A stretch of DNA of 64,000 nucleotides from assembly GCF_910592395.1 (NCBI RefSeq), contig NC_088313.1:10826937-10890936 (forward strand), read 5' to 3'. This document shows positions 48,633 through 59,751 of the stretch, one piece after another. The DNA is from Lineus longissimus (Eukaryota; Nemertea; Pilidiophora; Heteronemertea; Lineidae). Within the stretch, counting starts at the first letter, position 1, and each line of letters starts with the position of its first letter. The notes beneath the pieces were generated by a model. That model was not told where the DNA came from, ran no database searches, and was given only the letters and a program-made list of their open reading frames with translations. The position numbers and the translations under genes were made by a program.

Positions 48633-51593
48633 GCAAACGTGAGAGGTCATCATCACTGTGGGTTTGATGAAAATGGCACTGTAATTGGTGTCGCTAAAAC
48701 AACGTTGGAAAATTATTCCTCAACAGAGAGCTCACCATCTCTAGAGAGCTCACCATCTCTTAATCAGGCCAATGGCTAACACCTTATCAAGGACATCTGA
48801 AAAACTGAAATTGATTTGTTTACATTACCGTGTGATGGCACCCTTCCGAAGGTATGAGATAGGCTGTCCTCATGGTGGCTGCAGGATATCATGTCAGGGC
48901 TCTATGTCCGTAGCTTTCCCAAAGTCCAGAGAGTCCCTTTGGAGTTGGATTGTCATTAGTTTATTAGAATGACAGACATTTCGGTGTCCAATCCATCCCC
49001 ACAGCAAACAAGTTCCCTTTCTGATCTCAGCGAAGGTTCTCCTTGAATTGTTCTGTCAAGGCATCGTTTGCTGAGCTGTGGTTCGTCACTCCTGCACATG
49101 GCTATCCCTCTGCACAACCATTCGATCCACTGAATCCACTCGACTCTCGGTCGTCTGCCCGTATCTGTGAGCGACTGGAAAACAAAATTTAAGGTTACTC
49201 TCAGTCTCAATTTGTCCTTACGGTCAATTCGATTCTGTACAACTAAAATGAGCGCGATCAGTCGTAACGAGCGCCATCGCCGACGGACTATCATCGCCAG
49301 CAGGCTACATTGCTCCACCATGATTAATGCACTTGTGCAATAGGGTCTTTCATTCAGTTTCATCAAATTCACCGAAGTAGTTTATGATAAAATCACAACC
49401 CTTAAATCCTACACCGTTAAAAAACGAGAAGTTTGTAATTGAATTTGAAATTTGAAATTGCACAAATATGTACTAAATATAGATTTCAGCACTGGCACTG
49501 CCGTTGCATAGAAATACAAATACCAGAAGCACCCAGTTTCAGCAAACACGTATGCATAATATCTGTTCTACAGCATTATGTATAACTGCAATTCTATTTT
49601 CCTGGACCACCAGTAATTATGAACAGCGTACCCCTTAAGTTCAAGCCCTCACTCGGCCCCTTATCTCATCGCGTCTTGATATCTTGTCTGTCCCAAAAGT
49701 ATAACTTGCAAGTTTCGGGTTTCTAGTCTTGACATTAACAACGGTTGAAATTGTCACCCTACTTTTAACTCTTACCCCGGTCTATGCTGAGAGCTTTCAG
49801 TGGAACTGGAATTCAGATTAGCTGCCCAATCAGTACTACAACCTGAGCATTTTCAACTGGTGAGCCTGGGAGCTCATGACCACTTGTCAGAGACCCAAAC
49901 AACTGCACAACTTCGGCCTTTTCACTTTTATTTTTGACACAGTTTGTGTTTAGTAAGGAGCAATGCAGTGACAAAACCATGGATGGAAAATCTAATAGCC
50001 TGTCTTTTTTCAGTCCAGCCACAGAACATATGGAATATTTATTGGCACACCCTGTAAATACACTTTAGGGATGAGTTCATTCGGTTTCACGAGTATGGCA
50101 TGTGCAGGTCCAAGGTTTCCCAATCAACGTGCGAAATCTCCCTGAAGTTGCTGAAGTCTTCAAGCAATATATGGGGGTATCGTCAACATAGCGCATCTCT
50201 GCCCGAATAATCGGGTCAATCAAAACAAGGCGGCTGAAGTGGGTTTTTCAAAAATCATCGCTAGTTTCTGGAAGGGGTTGGATGTTACTTAAAGAAATGT
50301 GTTCTTGTCTTAATTTTCTAAAAGCCTTAATACCGACGACCACAACGCTTTACTAATTGACACTTGATCTGCAATTCAATTCCAAACTGAGGTTGCTTGT
50401 ACAGTTTGAGGATAAAATCCACCATTTTGCGACTCTACTTTACTCTGGAAATGAAACGAACTCAGCCAATGGCGTGTTCACCCATTTCATGATATACTGT
50501 CTTGTCATCTGTTTATATTTACCATATATGTATTGGATTCCTTCGTCATCCAAAATCTTTTGAGAGTCACATCTACCATAGCACGAATTGTAGATCTTGG
50601 TTGAGTGGTTGGGTCTTCTCGACAGCCATCAATCTCAATCTGCAGAGGGCTAGATAACAGGAAAAATACATTCAATGACCTATCTCAAAATGAATAGATT
50701 GAAACCAAAAGATTATTTGTTTTCATTTGAGTGAGATGGTTGTTTCTCGCTTTAAGAATTTGATTCCAAATGTGGCGACCAGGGGGCAAAGGTTAAAAAA
50801 TGATCAATGAAGTCAAAAGCACCCATCATGTCCAAGTCCATTTTTTTCCCATGTCGACAGGTGAGCACAATGGCCCTGGCCGTTTCATTTTATAAAGTGG
50901 CACTGTTGGAAAGATGCTCACGGGCCATTTTCTGGATCAAGTGAAGTGAAGATGTCTTTGGTTGGCAGCATTTTCTTGTGGAAAAATGTTGAATGGCCAC
51001 ACTCTTTGCTCGATTCACTGCTTCAATCCTTGCCCAAGTGGCATTATTCCTCAGGCCAAATTGCCTTGGATTTTTATATCCATCCTTACGTCTGATATTA
51101 CTAATAACCATATATAAAATGTAACTCATGATTTGTCCAACTAATCAAGATCATCGAGGTCATGTTGCCCATTTGGCTGTTAACTTGAGCACTCTCGGTC
51201 AGGTGGTCTCACTTGGGGATAAAAGTTCATGACTTGGCCACCAGGGTGCAGGTTCGGAGACATGAAATATGATTTTTTTCCCTCCTGGTTGGACAGTTAT
51301 GAAGTTTGTTTCATGAGTAGATATAATATCAACCAGGACTATGTGATGCTCACCCCGCAGATTGCAACATCGTCTTTTGTGTCCCTTGTCCTTGTGTCCC
51401 TTGTCCTTGTGTCCCTTGTCCTTGTGTCCCTTGTCCTTGTGTCCCTTGTCCTTGTGTCCCTTGTCCTTGTGTCCCTTGTCCTTGTGTCCCTTGTCCTTGT
51501 GTCCCTTGTCCTTGTGTCCCTTGTCCTTGAGGCCCTGGACCTTGTGGCCCTTGTACAATGTTGGCTCGGGCTGATTAGAAATAATCAAACTTT
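48633..51593 (+). repeat. Tandem segmental duplication, copy A (uninterrupted)
   Basis: From GCAAACGTGAGAGGTC to ATAATCAAACTTT, this 2.96-kb segment is repeated as copy B at 51741-53209 plus 60430-61809. A 147-bp spacer (51594-51740) separates A from B. By eye the copies differ by roughly 1-2% plus small indels and a minisatellite length change. Copy A keeps the site into which the BEL element inserted in copy B (TGGCA at 50096-50100). Short minus-strand frames (48956-49372, 49813-50022, 50890-51129) recur in B but match no family I know. I see no confident gene. Confidence 0.9.
51379..51528 (+). repeat. 15-bp minisatellite, 10 copies (copy A)
   Basis: GTGTCCCTTGTCCTT is repeated ten times with essentially no variation, followed by degenerate units (GAGGCCCTGGACCTT). 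Because 15 is divisible by 3 it leaves long frames open on both strands (plus VSLVL, minus KDKGH), which explains the 120-140-codon frames here. The matching place in copy B (61707-61744) has only about 2.5 units. Confidence 0.95.
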
Positions 51594-51740
51594 TCGTTAA
51601 GGGGTTTATCTTTTTTCTGAGCATTTCTACAGCATGCTACTTTCACACTGGATCCAATTAAAAACTGTTTTCCAGAGAGCACTCTCCGGAATACGAATTG
51701 GCTACACCACACTTGGTCTAATCAGCATGCATTTAAAGAG

Positions 51741-53209
51741 GCAAACGTGAGAGGTCATCATCACCGTGGTTTTGATGAAAATGGCACTGTAATTGGTGTC
51801 GCTAAAACAACGTTAGAAAATTATTCCTCAACAGAGAGCTCATCATCTTTAGAGAGCTCACCATCTCTTAATCAGGCCAATGGCTAACACCTTATCAAGG
51901 ACATCTGAAAAACTGAAATTGATTTGTTTACATTACCGTGTGATGGCACCCTTCCGAAGGTATGAGATAGGCTGTCCTCATGGTGGCTGCAGGATATCAT
52001 GTCAGGGCTCTATGTCCGTACTTTCCCTAAGTCCAGAGAGTCCCTTTGGAGTTGGATTGTCATTATAGTTTATTAGAATGACAGACATTTCGGTGTCCAA
52101 TCCATCCCCACAGCAAACAAGTTCCCTTTCTGATCTCAGCGAAGGTTCTCCTTGAATTGTTCTGTCAAGGCATCGTTTGCTGAGCTGTGGTTCGTCACTC
52201 CTGCACATGGCTATCCCTCTGCACAACCATTCGATCCACTGAATCCACTCGACTCTCGGTCGTCTGCCCGTATCTGTGAGCGACTGGAAAACAAAATTTA
52301 AGGTTACTCTCAGTCTCAATTTGTCCTTACGGTCATCTCGATTCTGTATAACTAAAATGAGCGCGATCGGTCGTAACGAGCGCCATCGCCGACGGACTAT
52401 CATCGCCAGCAGGCTACATTGCTCCACCATGATTAATGCACTTGTGCAATAGGGTCTTTCATTCAGTTTCATCAAATTCACCGAAGTAGTTTATGATAAA
52501 ATCACAACCCTTAAATCCTACACCGTTAAAAAACGAGAAGTTTGTAATTGAATTTGAAATTTCCAATTGCACAAATATGTACTAAATATAGCTTTCAGCA
52601 CTGGCACTGCCGTTGCATAGAAATACAAATACCAGAAGCACCCAGTTTCAGCAAACAGGTATGCATAATATCTGTTCTACAGCATTATGTATAACTGCAA
52701 TTCTATTTTCCTGGACCACCAGTAATTATGAACAGCGTACCCCTTAAGTTCAAGCCCTCACTCGGCCCCTTATCTCATCGCGTCTTGATATCTTGTCTGT
52801 CCCAAAAGTATAACTTGCAAGTTTCGGGTTTCTAGTCTTGACATCAACAACGGTTGAAATTGTCACCCTACTTTTAACTCTTACCCCGGTCTATGCTGAG
52901 AGCTTTCAGTGGAACTGGAATTCAGATTAGCTGCCCAATCAGTACTACAACCTGAGCATTTTCAACTGGTGAGCCTGGTAGCTCATGACCACTTGTCAGA
53001 GACCCAAACAACTGCACAACTTCGGCTCTTTCACTTTTATTTTTGACACAGTTTGTGTTTAGTAAGGAGCAATGCAGTGACAAAACCATGGATGGAAAAT
53101 CTAATAGCCTGTCTATTTTCAGTCCAGCCACAGAACATATGGAATATTTATTGGCACACCCTGTAAATACACTTTAGGGATGAGTTCATTCCGTTTCACG
53201 AGTATGGCA
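51741..53209 (+). repeat. Tandem segmental duplication, copy B, left part
   Basis: Matches 48633-50100 at an offset of about 3,108 bp. It is interrupted at 53209 by the BEL/Pao element and continues at 60430. Confidence 0.9.
53205..53209. repeat. Target site duplication, left (TGGCA)
   Basis: TGGCA directly before the left LTR, and again at 60425-60429. The empty site in copy A has a single TGGCA at 50096-50100. Five base pairs is usual for BEL/Pao integration. Confidence 0.92.
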
Positions 53210-53907
53210 TGCTCTGTCGGGGGAGTCCATACATCCTTTGGCTGTTTAGTAACGAGGAATCACAAACAACTTCAGTTCTACTATATAATCCGTGTATTAA
53301 ACTTCATCAAGGAACAATATATTTGCAATCAACGCTGATACATTCACGGAGCACGAGAGGTCATAACACTTCAGAATTTACTTTTACACTAAACTACTTC
53401 TAACTTAGATTTCATCATTTATGCTAAGCGTGGGTGTGAGTAGGAGGGGCTCAGAGAGACCAGGCCCTGTTAGGACCACCAAGAGTTTACAATCGTACAA
53501 ATATTTCTTAAGATAAAGCAGGTTACTTATTTCTGAGAACGGAAGTCATCCGCCCACGCAAGATGCGGCAATGGGTCAGTCAAAGGCATTCTTTTTGATC
53601 TGCCGCCAGGCCTAGCAACACAATAACCTTGGAATAAGCATGTCTTTCATTACTATAACAATATACAGATTTCCTCTCCACCCACGCACAATAAACTTCA
53701 GATCCTGGACACTTCCTTAAACTGTCAGATCTAATTAGGCTCACTTTACTCGAGCGTACTCAATCGTTCTCACGGATCCCCGGAAGTGAAGACTTTCCTG
53801 TTCATTTATAAAACATAAACTTTATATACCAATATTAATCAATCTAAATTCAAACTAAATCTAAAAACAATAACATAATCATCATGAAGTCCATTTCGGC
53901 AGCCACA
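53210..53907 (-). repeat. BEL/Pao 3' LTR
   Basis: 698 bp, TGCTCTGTCGGGG...GCAGCCACA on the plus strand. By eye it differs from the 5' LTR only at AACGAGG/AATGAGG, TAACTTAG/TAACTAAG and CTCAGAGAG/CTCGAAGAG (two bases). Confidence 0.95.
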
Positions 53908-53920
53908 TTTGCCGGCCCTG
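53908..53920 (-). promoter_or_regulatory. Candidate polypurine tract
   Basis: Read on the element strand, CAGGGCCGGCAAA directly precedes the 3' LTR, where plus-strand priming must start. It is only partly purine, so it is called from position rather than strong composition. Confidence 0.3.
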
Positions 53921-54075
53921 AAATTAATATGACTCTCATAATCATTTCACATACGGTGGCTATCGGCCCAATATGCTATTGTTCATATTCACAAATGTCA
54001 ATTTCAACGTGTCAGTTGATATATAAACACAATGTTCAATCAGCAGAGTTCTGGGCATCTTTAGGAAGATGCTGT
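53908..54075 (-). other. BEL/Pao 3' untranslated internal region
   Basis: 168 bp between the polyprotein stop and the 3' LTR. No further reading frame such as env is present on the element strand. Confidence 0.6.
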
Positions 54076-57000
54076 CTACCCGTTCATCATGAGCGATGCC
54101 AATTTCACAACTGGTCTTTTCAGCAGGCCAGATTTTGTTTTCAGTTCAACAACACGCACAATGCCATCGTCACCAGGGAATGTCTTTGTAACACGCCCCA
54201 ACAGCCAATTTCCACGTGATTGGCCATGATCTACCACAAGTACCAAATCATCCACCTTTACTGGAAACCCAGTGGATTTCCACCACTGTTTTCGCTCATT
54301 CAACGTTGGCAAGTACTCCCTGGACCAACGCTTCCAAATATGATCAACAATGATTTGTGTTTGACGCCAGCGACGTCGGCTAGATACTTGGCGGTCATAA
54401 AATACATCTGGGGGTAGATTAGGGTTAGCACGACCCAACAGAAAATGATTTGGTGTAAGCGCATCCAAATCAGCTACATCGTCACAAGCTGACGTTAGCG
54501 GTCTACCGTTAAGTAGCGATTCAGTTTCAACCATTACCGTATGTAACACTTCATCACTGAGTTTGACACGCGACTCTGACAAGACGGCGCGCATGCCACG
54601 CTTTACAGACTTGACTAATCGCTCCCAAAGCCCACCAAAATGAGGACTGGCTGGCGGATTAAATTTCCATTCAATGTTATGTTGAAGACATTCATCCGAA
54701 ATCGCTTCTTGGTTCCACTTAAGCAAACATTCGCGCAATTCTCGTTCCGCGCCAACGAAATTGGTGCCATTGTCGCTGCAGATAATAGCGGGATTTCCGC
54801 GACGTGCCCTAAACCGACGCAATGCCATAATGAACGAATCAGTGTCCAGACTGTTTGCCATCTCAATATGAATCGCTTTAGTTGCCATACAAACAAACAA
54901 ACAACCATAGCGCTTCTCAGTTTTGCGCAGCTTTGTCACAGAAATAGGCCCAAAATAATCTATCCCAGTAGCATGGAAAGGGGGTGCGTCTCCACGAACG
55001 CGCACTTCTGGGAGATCTCCCATTTTTGGAGGCCTTGGCATAGCATTCCTTATACGACAGAATATACACCTACTGGTCACAGTGCGAATCGTAGCACGTG
55101 CATTCACAATCCAAAAACGCTGCCTCAGGAAACTTCTGAGATGCTCCAAACCCTCATGATGATTTCGCCTATGAGCCTGTAGAATTATCAAATGCGTTAT
55201 GCGAGACTTCTTACCCAAAATGATAGGATACTTCACAGAGTTAGAGATATCAGACTTCCCTATGCGCCCAGGCGACCGAACTATCCCGTCACTATCTATG
55301 AATGGAGCAAGCTTCCGAATAACACTTTGACGCGATACAGGCCTACCAGTTTTCAAAGCATTGAGTTCGGTTGCAAATTGACCTGCCTGTGATTGCTTGA
55401 ACAGAACGTTTTCTGCTCTAGCCTTTTCCTCAACGGTAATTGGCCCACACTTCCGATCTGCCTTGTCAACCCGGCAGTTATCAACAAACCGCACGACACG
55501 TGCCACTGATCTCCAAAGTTTGTTCCAGGAAGAGAACCTGTCAACATCAATCAAGCCCTTGACAGCCTCACTGTCAACAACAACATCAGTGTGACCCGAC
55601 CAGTCGCTATCATTACCTGACGCGCTCGCTGGCTGCTCAGGCCATCTGTCTTGAGGCATTAAGAGAAATGCCGGCCCATTTAACCACCTACACTCAGACG
55701 AAATTGCCTCTGCAGGCAGACCACGACTTCCGTCGTCTGCAACATTCAACTTTCCCGGCACGTGATGCCACTGATTAGGATTACTGTGATCCCAAATCTC
55801 CGCTATTCTGCTAGCAATAAAGGTCGGATGCCGACCTGTTGTACTTTTAATCCATAGGATTACGGTGGAGCTATCTGACCAATAGTGCACCTCACTAATC
55901 TTGTAGGTACACTCCTTGAGCACAGCTTGACATAGACGCACGCCAAGCACTGCAGCTTGAAGCTCAAGCTTGGGAATAATTAATGGTTTGACAGGTGCAA
56001 CCCGACATTTACCGATGACAAACCTGCAGCCAATCCTGCCATCCGAATACACAAACCTGTAGAACACAACAGCAGAGAATGCCTTTTCAGATGCGTCAAC
56101 CATAACATGAAGCTGCACTGAAGTGGGATTCTCGTTGAGGTGTCGATAGAACCTAGGGATATGCAATGATTTCAGTGATTCTAAACTATCCAACCAATCA
56201 GCGAAAGCCTTGCGATCATCTTCTGAAACCTCATCATCCCAACCAAGTTTTTTACGCCATAATTCCTGCATCAGAAGTTTTGGGAACAATGTTACCGGAC
56301 CTAACAACCCCAGGGGGTCAAATATTGAAGCAATAGTGCTGAGGATCTGACGTGACGTGCTCTGCGTCGTTTTACGGGACTTGATGTCAAACATAAACGC
56401 ATCCTGCTTTGTTTCCCATTTGACACCAAGCACACGCTCAGCAGGACGTTCATGCATTTCACCAGATTTTATTGCTTTCAGAGATGGCGCTAGTTCTGAC
56501 TCGGGGATATTTCTCAGTATTTCATCCGAATTACTTAACCACTTGGTCAATCTGAATCCGCCCTTCCCCAACAAAGTAACCAGATCACCCTGCAATTTAG
56601 CACCCTGAGATATGCTGTCTACTGAGCCTAGAAAATCATCCATATAGAAGGATTTATGAACTGCCCTTGCAGCCTTTTGGTACAATTCCTCACTCTCCTT
56701 GGCTGTACACTGAAGAGCATAAATGGCCGATGTTGGCGATGACGTTGCCCCGAAAATGTGCCGTTGATATTGGTAGACATCGGGAGGTTTACTCCGATTT
56801 GTTCTCCAAAGATATCTGAGGGCTGGTTGGTCAGCCTTTGGAATGAGAACCTGGGAGTACATCCCTTCAATATCAGCGGCCAAAGCAACTGGCCCTTCCC
56901 TGAACCTTATGAGGACTCCAACCAACGAATTCAACAGATTTGGCCCCGTCAAAAGGCAATCATTCAATGAGACCCCCTCGTACCTCGCCGCAGCATCAAA

Positions 57001-59751
57001 CACACGCCGAACTTTACCTGGCTTGTTGGGATTCAACACATCATGATGGGGCAAAAACCACTGTCGGTCCTCATGAGCAGCAATCTCAGAGGGGGACAAC
57101 TTCCTCGCATAACCCTTCTCAATGTCATCTAGAAAGGTTTTCTCATACGAATTTTTGAGAAGAGGATCTTTGTCTAACTTTCTCTCAAGAGACAACAACC
57201 TGCGCTCTGCCATAACGCGATTGCTAGGGAGAACAACATCCTTCTCTTTCCAGAGGAGGCCGGTCTCATACCGCCCACCAACCCTTTTGGTCGAATTTTC
57301 CATTATAGCGATAGCTCGTTTGTCCTCAATGGATCTGACATTTTTAATGTCATGGGAACAACCTAAGGCTTCGGTGGACCACCAATCCTTTACCAACCTA
57401 TTGAGGCAAACATCAGGGTCACTGACCTGTAACCCAATGCGAAATGAACTTTCATAACTAGGCCTACCCTGTTTTCCCGGGAGTGGGCCTACAACAGTCC
57501 AACCAAGCACAGTATTGATAGCATGTGGTGCCCCCTTTGGGCCCGACCGAACCTCAAGCGGCTTTATGATGTCCATAGCATCAGAGCCAAGCAACAAAGT
57601 GACATGATGACCTTCAACCGACGGTAAGATCAGATCTTTCAGATGGGACCAAGCAAACTTTTCCTTGGCCATGTCTACATTCACAACAGGCAGATTAAGC
57701 TGATCCACAACCCAAACATTGCTAACACTATGTAAACTAGGTTGAGCTTGACAATGCCCTGGACTTAATTTCAGCGTCACCCGCTCTGAAGTCACCAAAC
57801 TCCTCTCCCTAATACCACTTAAATCTAACTCCTGAGACACACCTTTTAGCTCAAGCCGATTCGCTATCTCTGTTGACAATAGAGAGCACGTGCTGCCGAG
57901 ATCAAGCATAGCATGAGTATCCACGTGACCTGCCGGCCCGTGAAGCCTTACCGGCACAACTTGAAGCAAGACTGATCTATTTTCAGAGTGTATTTTCAAA
58001 CCTGTATGCTCAACAGCAGTAGGCCTAACCTCTACCGTCGGCTCTACATCACGATGAAGCATCGCATGGTGACTTCTTTTACAGTCACCTACACCACAAT
58101 GTTTAGCCTTACATTTCCGAACCCAACAACCTTTGTTCAAACAAAGCCAACACAACTTGTTTTGCCACACAATATTTGCACGCTCCTCATTACTCATTGC
58201 CTTGAACTTGGGACAGTGAGCCAGATCATGAGAAGAACTATCATCGATGGGACACCTTACAACAAATTTGGGTTTAGTTACTGGTTTAAAGCCCTTTTGT
58301 TTACCGATGTGCGCTTCACTGGTGGCCAGAGTTACATTTCGCTGTGAACTGGTCAACTTCGACGAGGACGGCAACCATTCGTATGTTTTGACCTCATCGG
58401 CGAGCCAATTGTTGATGGTTCGGAGAGTCGGTTGATCTACTCTGGACCTGGCTAGGTGTCTCGCCCAGCGAAACCTCATACCTTCGGACATTTTCCCGAT
58501 CACAATTTCGCAGTTGCTAACTGCCTCAAGGTCGCCGTAATAACCCAGCGAATCAAAGGCAAGAACGACGGCCCGTACGGACGATGCCAAGCTGAACACG
58601 TTATTACGGTTTCCTTCCGAAACCGAGGGCAGCTTCGCCAGTTTATCTAAGTGCGCGCGAACCACAAATTGACGTTTACCGAAGCGCTCTTCTAAAGCCT
58701 CCAGCGCAGGCGCATACATTAGACCATCGTAGCCAAAACCTACGATTTCCGCCTTCGCGCGCCCAACTACAGCGTGTTGTAGATGGGTAATTTTCTCTGT
58801 GTCGGACATCGGGGATGAATGCACCATGGCTCGGAACATTCCATTCCAATCTGTCCATTTTAACGCGTCTCCATCAAAACTTTGAAGCTTCAGTCTTGGG
58901 AGGGACTTGCCAAAAGACGATGAATGAACAACAGTGTTACCGAAATTATGCGAAACATGTGGGGGTGGATGATTTGCACGAGTAGAAAAATCATGACCTA
59001 CCTGGTGCGCATGCTGTGAGGAATGTTGAGAAGTTCTCAGCTGCTTTATCCAGCTTTCACACAGCTGGATCCTGGGCCTTTCGGCGCAACCATCTCTTGA
59101 ATACAGTACAGCATCACTCGCCGCACGACGAAGATTCATCCCGCCTATCTCATCCGCCAACGCATCACATACCACGTCCCGATCGCGACCACCGGCTTCA
59201 ACATCGTCCGCATCTCGGCCATCCCTCCGTTGCTCAGGAACACCATCACCAACCGCTGCATCCCGTACTTTAGGATCACGAGATCCGCCTTGATCCCGCT
59301 CCGCCTTCGGGGGTTCCCGTGGCTCATCCCCAGAACTGGCCTTACTTATGCCACATTGCGAGAACACATCGCCAGTTCTATCAATGGTGATAGCCACATC
59401 ACTCAGCCAAATTTCTGCTTCGACCACGACGTCATTGACCTGTTCGTACTGATGGTCAAGTAGACTATTGACGTCCGTGGTAGTGTCCGGCTCCATCTCC
59501 ACGAGATGGAGGCCGCATTTCATGGCCTCATCCCTGCTCTTGATCAACGCTGCAATCTGTTCCTTGATTATGCCTGGTCTTACGTTTCGTTTGACCAGGC
59601 GCTCTAAACATCTAATTCCACGGCCAATATTTCCAACATGAACGTTCATTTTGGCCTTCACTTGCCTCATCGTGAAATCCTCGTCATATAAACGATCACT
59701 AGTTCTTATCCGGTCGGAGAGACCAATGCTCTGTCGGGGGAGTCCATACAT
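54076..59751 (-). CDS. BEL/Pao Gag-Pol polyprotein
   Basis: An unbroken 1,891-codon frame encoding the proteins for particle formation, reverse transcription and integration. Domains by residue: gag-like DUF1759 about 280-430 (LPRLKLQSFDGD onward); Cys/His knuckles about 499-570 (CWLCLNKGCWVRKCKAKHC); DUF1758 aspartic protease about 585-760 with the site LDLGST, D617; RT about 880-1100 with Asp960 (ADIEGMYS) and YMDD at 1036-1039; RNase H with D1219, E1263 and D1293; integrase zinc-binding HHCC about 1525-1565 and catalytic D1598, D1660, E1710; C-terminal DUF5641 about 1760-1885. Oddities: the protease has Leu where the family has Ser/Thr, and the first Met lies inside the 5' LTR, so translation may really start at Met28 (59670) or Met35. 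All RT and integrase catalytic residues are present. It stands alone on the minus strand, driven by the LTR at 59727-60424. Confidence 0.96.
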   Translation of the reverse strand: MYGLPRQSIGLSDRIRTSDRLYDEDFTMRQVKAKMNVHVGNIGRGIRCLERLVKRNVRPGIIKEQIAALIKSRDEAMKCGLHLVEMEPDTTTDVNSLLDHQYEQVNDVVVEAEIWLSDVAITIDRTGDVFSQCGISKASSGDEPREPPKAERDQGGSRDPKVRDAAVGDGVPEQRRDGRDADDVEAGGRDRDVVCDALADEIGGMNLRRAASDAVLYSRDGCAERPRIQLCESWIKQLRTSQHSSQHAHQVGHDFSTRANHPPPHVSHNFGNTVVHSSSFGKSLPRLKLQSFDGDALKWTDWNGMFRAMVHSSPMSDTEKITHLQHAVVGRAKAEIVGFGYDGLMYAPALEALEERFGKRQFVVRAHLDKLAKLPSVSEGNRNNVFSLASSVRAVVLAFDSLGYYGDLEAVSNCEIVIGKMSEGMRFRWARHLARSRVDQPTLRTINNWLADEVKTYEWLPSSSKLTSSQRNVTLATSEAHIGKQKGFKPVTKPKFVVRCPIDDSSSHDLAHCPKFKAMSNEERANIVWQNKLCWLCLNKGCWVRKCKAKHCGVGDCKRSHHAMLHRDVEPTVEVRPTAVEHTGLKIHSENRSVLLQVVPVRLHGPAGHVDTHAMLDLGSTCSLLSTEIANRLELKGVSQELDLSGIRERSLVTSERVTLKLSPGHCQAQPSLHSVSNVWVVDQLNLPVVNVDMAKEKFAWSHLKDLILPSVEGHHVTLLLGSDAMDIIKPLEVRSGPKGAPHAINTVLGWTVVGPLPGKQGRPSYESSFRIGLQVSDPDVCLNRLVKDWWSTEALGCSHDIKNVRSIEDKRAIAIMENSTKRVGGRYETGLLWKEKDVVLPSNRVMAERRLLSLERKLDKDPLLKNSYEKTFLDDIEKGYARKLSPSEIAAHEDRQWFLPHHDVLNPNKPGKVRRVFDAAARYEGVSLNDCLLTGPNLLNSLVGVLIRFREGPVALAADIEGMYSQVLIPKADQPALRYLWRTNRSKPPDVYQYQRHIFGATSSPTSAIYALQCTAKESEELYQKAARAVHKSFYMDDFLGSVDSISQGAKLQGDLVTLLGKGGFRLTKWLSNSDEILRNIPESELAPSLKAIKSGEMHERPAERVLGVKWETKQDAFMFDIKSRKTTQSTSRQILSTIASIFDPLGLLGPVTLFPKLLMQELWRKKLGWDDEVSEDDRKAFADWLDSLESLKSLHIPRFYRHLNENPTSVQLHVMVDASEKAFSAVVFYRFVYSDGRIGCRFVIGKCRVAPVKPLIIPKLELQAAVLGVRLCQAVLKECTYKISEVHYWSDSSTVILWIKSTTGRHPTFIASRIAEIWDHSNPNQWHHVPGKLNVADDGSRGLPAEAISSECRWLNGPAFLLMPQDRWPEQPASASGNDSDWSGHTDVVVDSEAVKGLIDVDRFSSWNKLWRSVARVVRFVDNCRVDKADRKCGPITVEEKARAENVLFKQSQAGQFATELNALKTGRPVSRQSVIRKLAPFIDSDGIVRSPGRIGKSDISNSVKYPIILGKKSRITHLIILQAHRRNHHEGLEHLRSFLRQRFWIVNARATIRTVTSRCIFCRIRNAMPRPPKMGDLPEVRVRGDAPPFHATGIDYFGPISVTKLRKTEKRYGCLFVCMATKAIHIEMANSLDTDSFIMALRRFRARRGNPAIICSDNGTNFVGAERELRECLLKWNQEAISDECLQHNIEWKFNPPASPHFGGLWERLVKSVKRGMRAVLSESRVKLSDEVLHTVMVETESLLNGRPLTSACDDVADLDALTPNHFLLGRANPNLPPDVFYDRQVSSRRRWRQTQIIVDHIWKRWSREYLPTLNERKQWWKSTGFPVKVDDLVLVVDHGQSRGNWLLGRVTKTFPGDDGIVRVVELKTKSGLLKRPVVKLASLMMNG
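59706..59725 (-). promoter_or_regulatory. Primer-binding site of the BEL element
   Basis: One base inside the 5' LTR the element strand reads TGGTCTCTCCGACCGGATAA. The initial TGG pairs with the CCA end of a tRNA, as in retroelement primer sites. The match to tRNA-Tyr is partial (13 of 18 from memory), so the primer tRNA is left open. Confidence 0.5.

Noticed and set aside
48956-49372. 138-codon minus-strand frame, repeated with 159 codons at 52002-52481
   Set aside because: No family recognised. Conservation between the two copies only reflects a recent duplication, and an acceptor-like TTTTGTTTTCCAG inside the frame argues against a simple continuous exon.
50890-51129. 79-codon minus-strand frame, repeated at 61218-61457
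   Set aside because: No recognisable domain; shared only because of the segmental duplication.
51199-51624. 141-codon KDKGH-repeat protein on the minus strand and VSLVL/PLSLC proteins on the plus strand
   Set aside because: The frames exist because a 15-bp minisatellite has no stop codons in several frames. The array collapses to about 2.5 units in copy B and no domain flanks it.
54640-55182. 180-codon plus-strand frame and other plus-strand frames over 54-59 kb
   Set aside because: They lie antisense to the BEL polyprotein and show no domains of their own.
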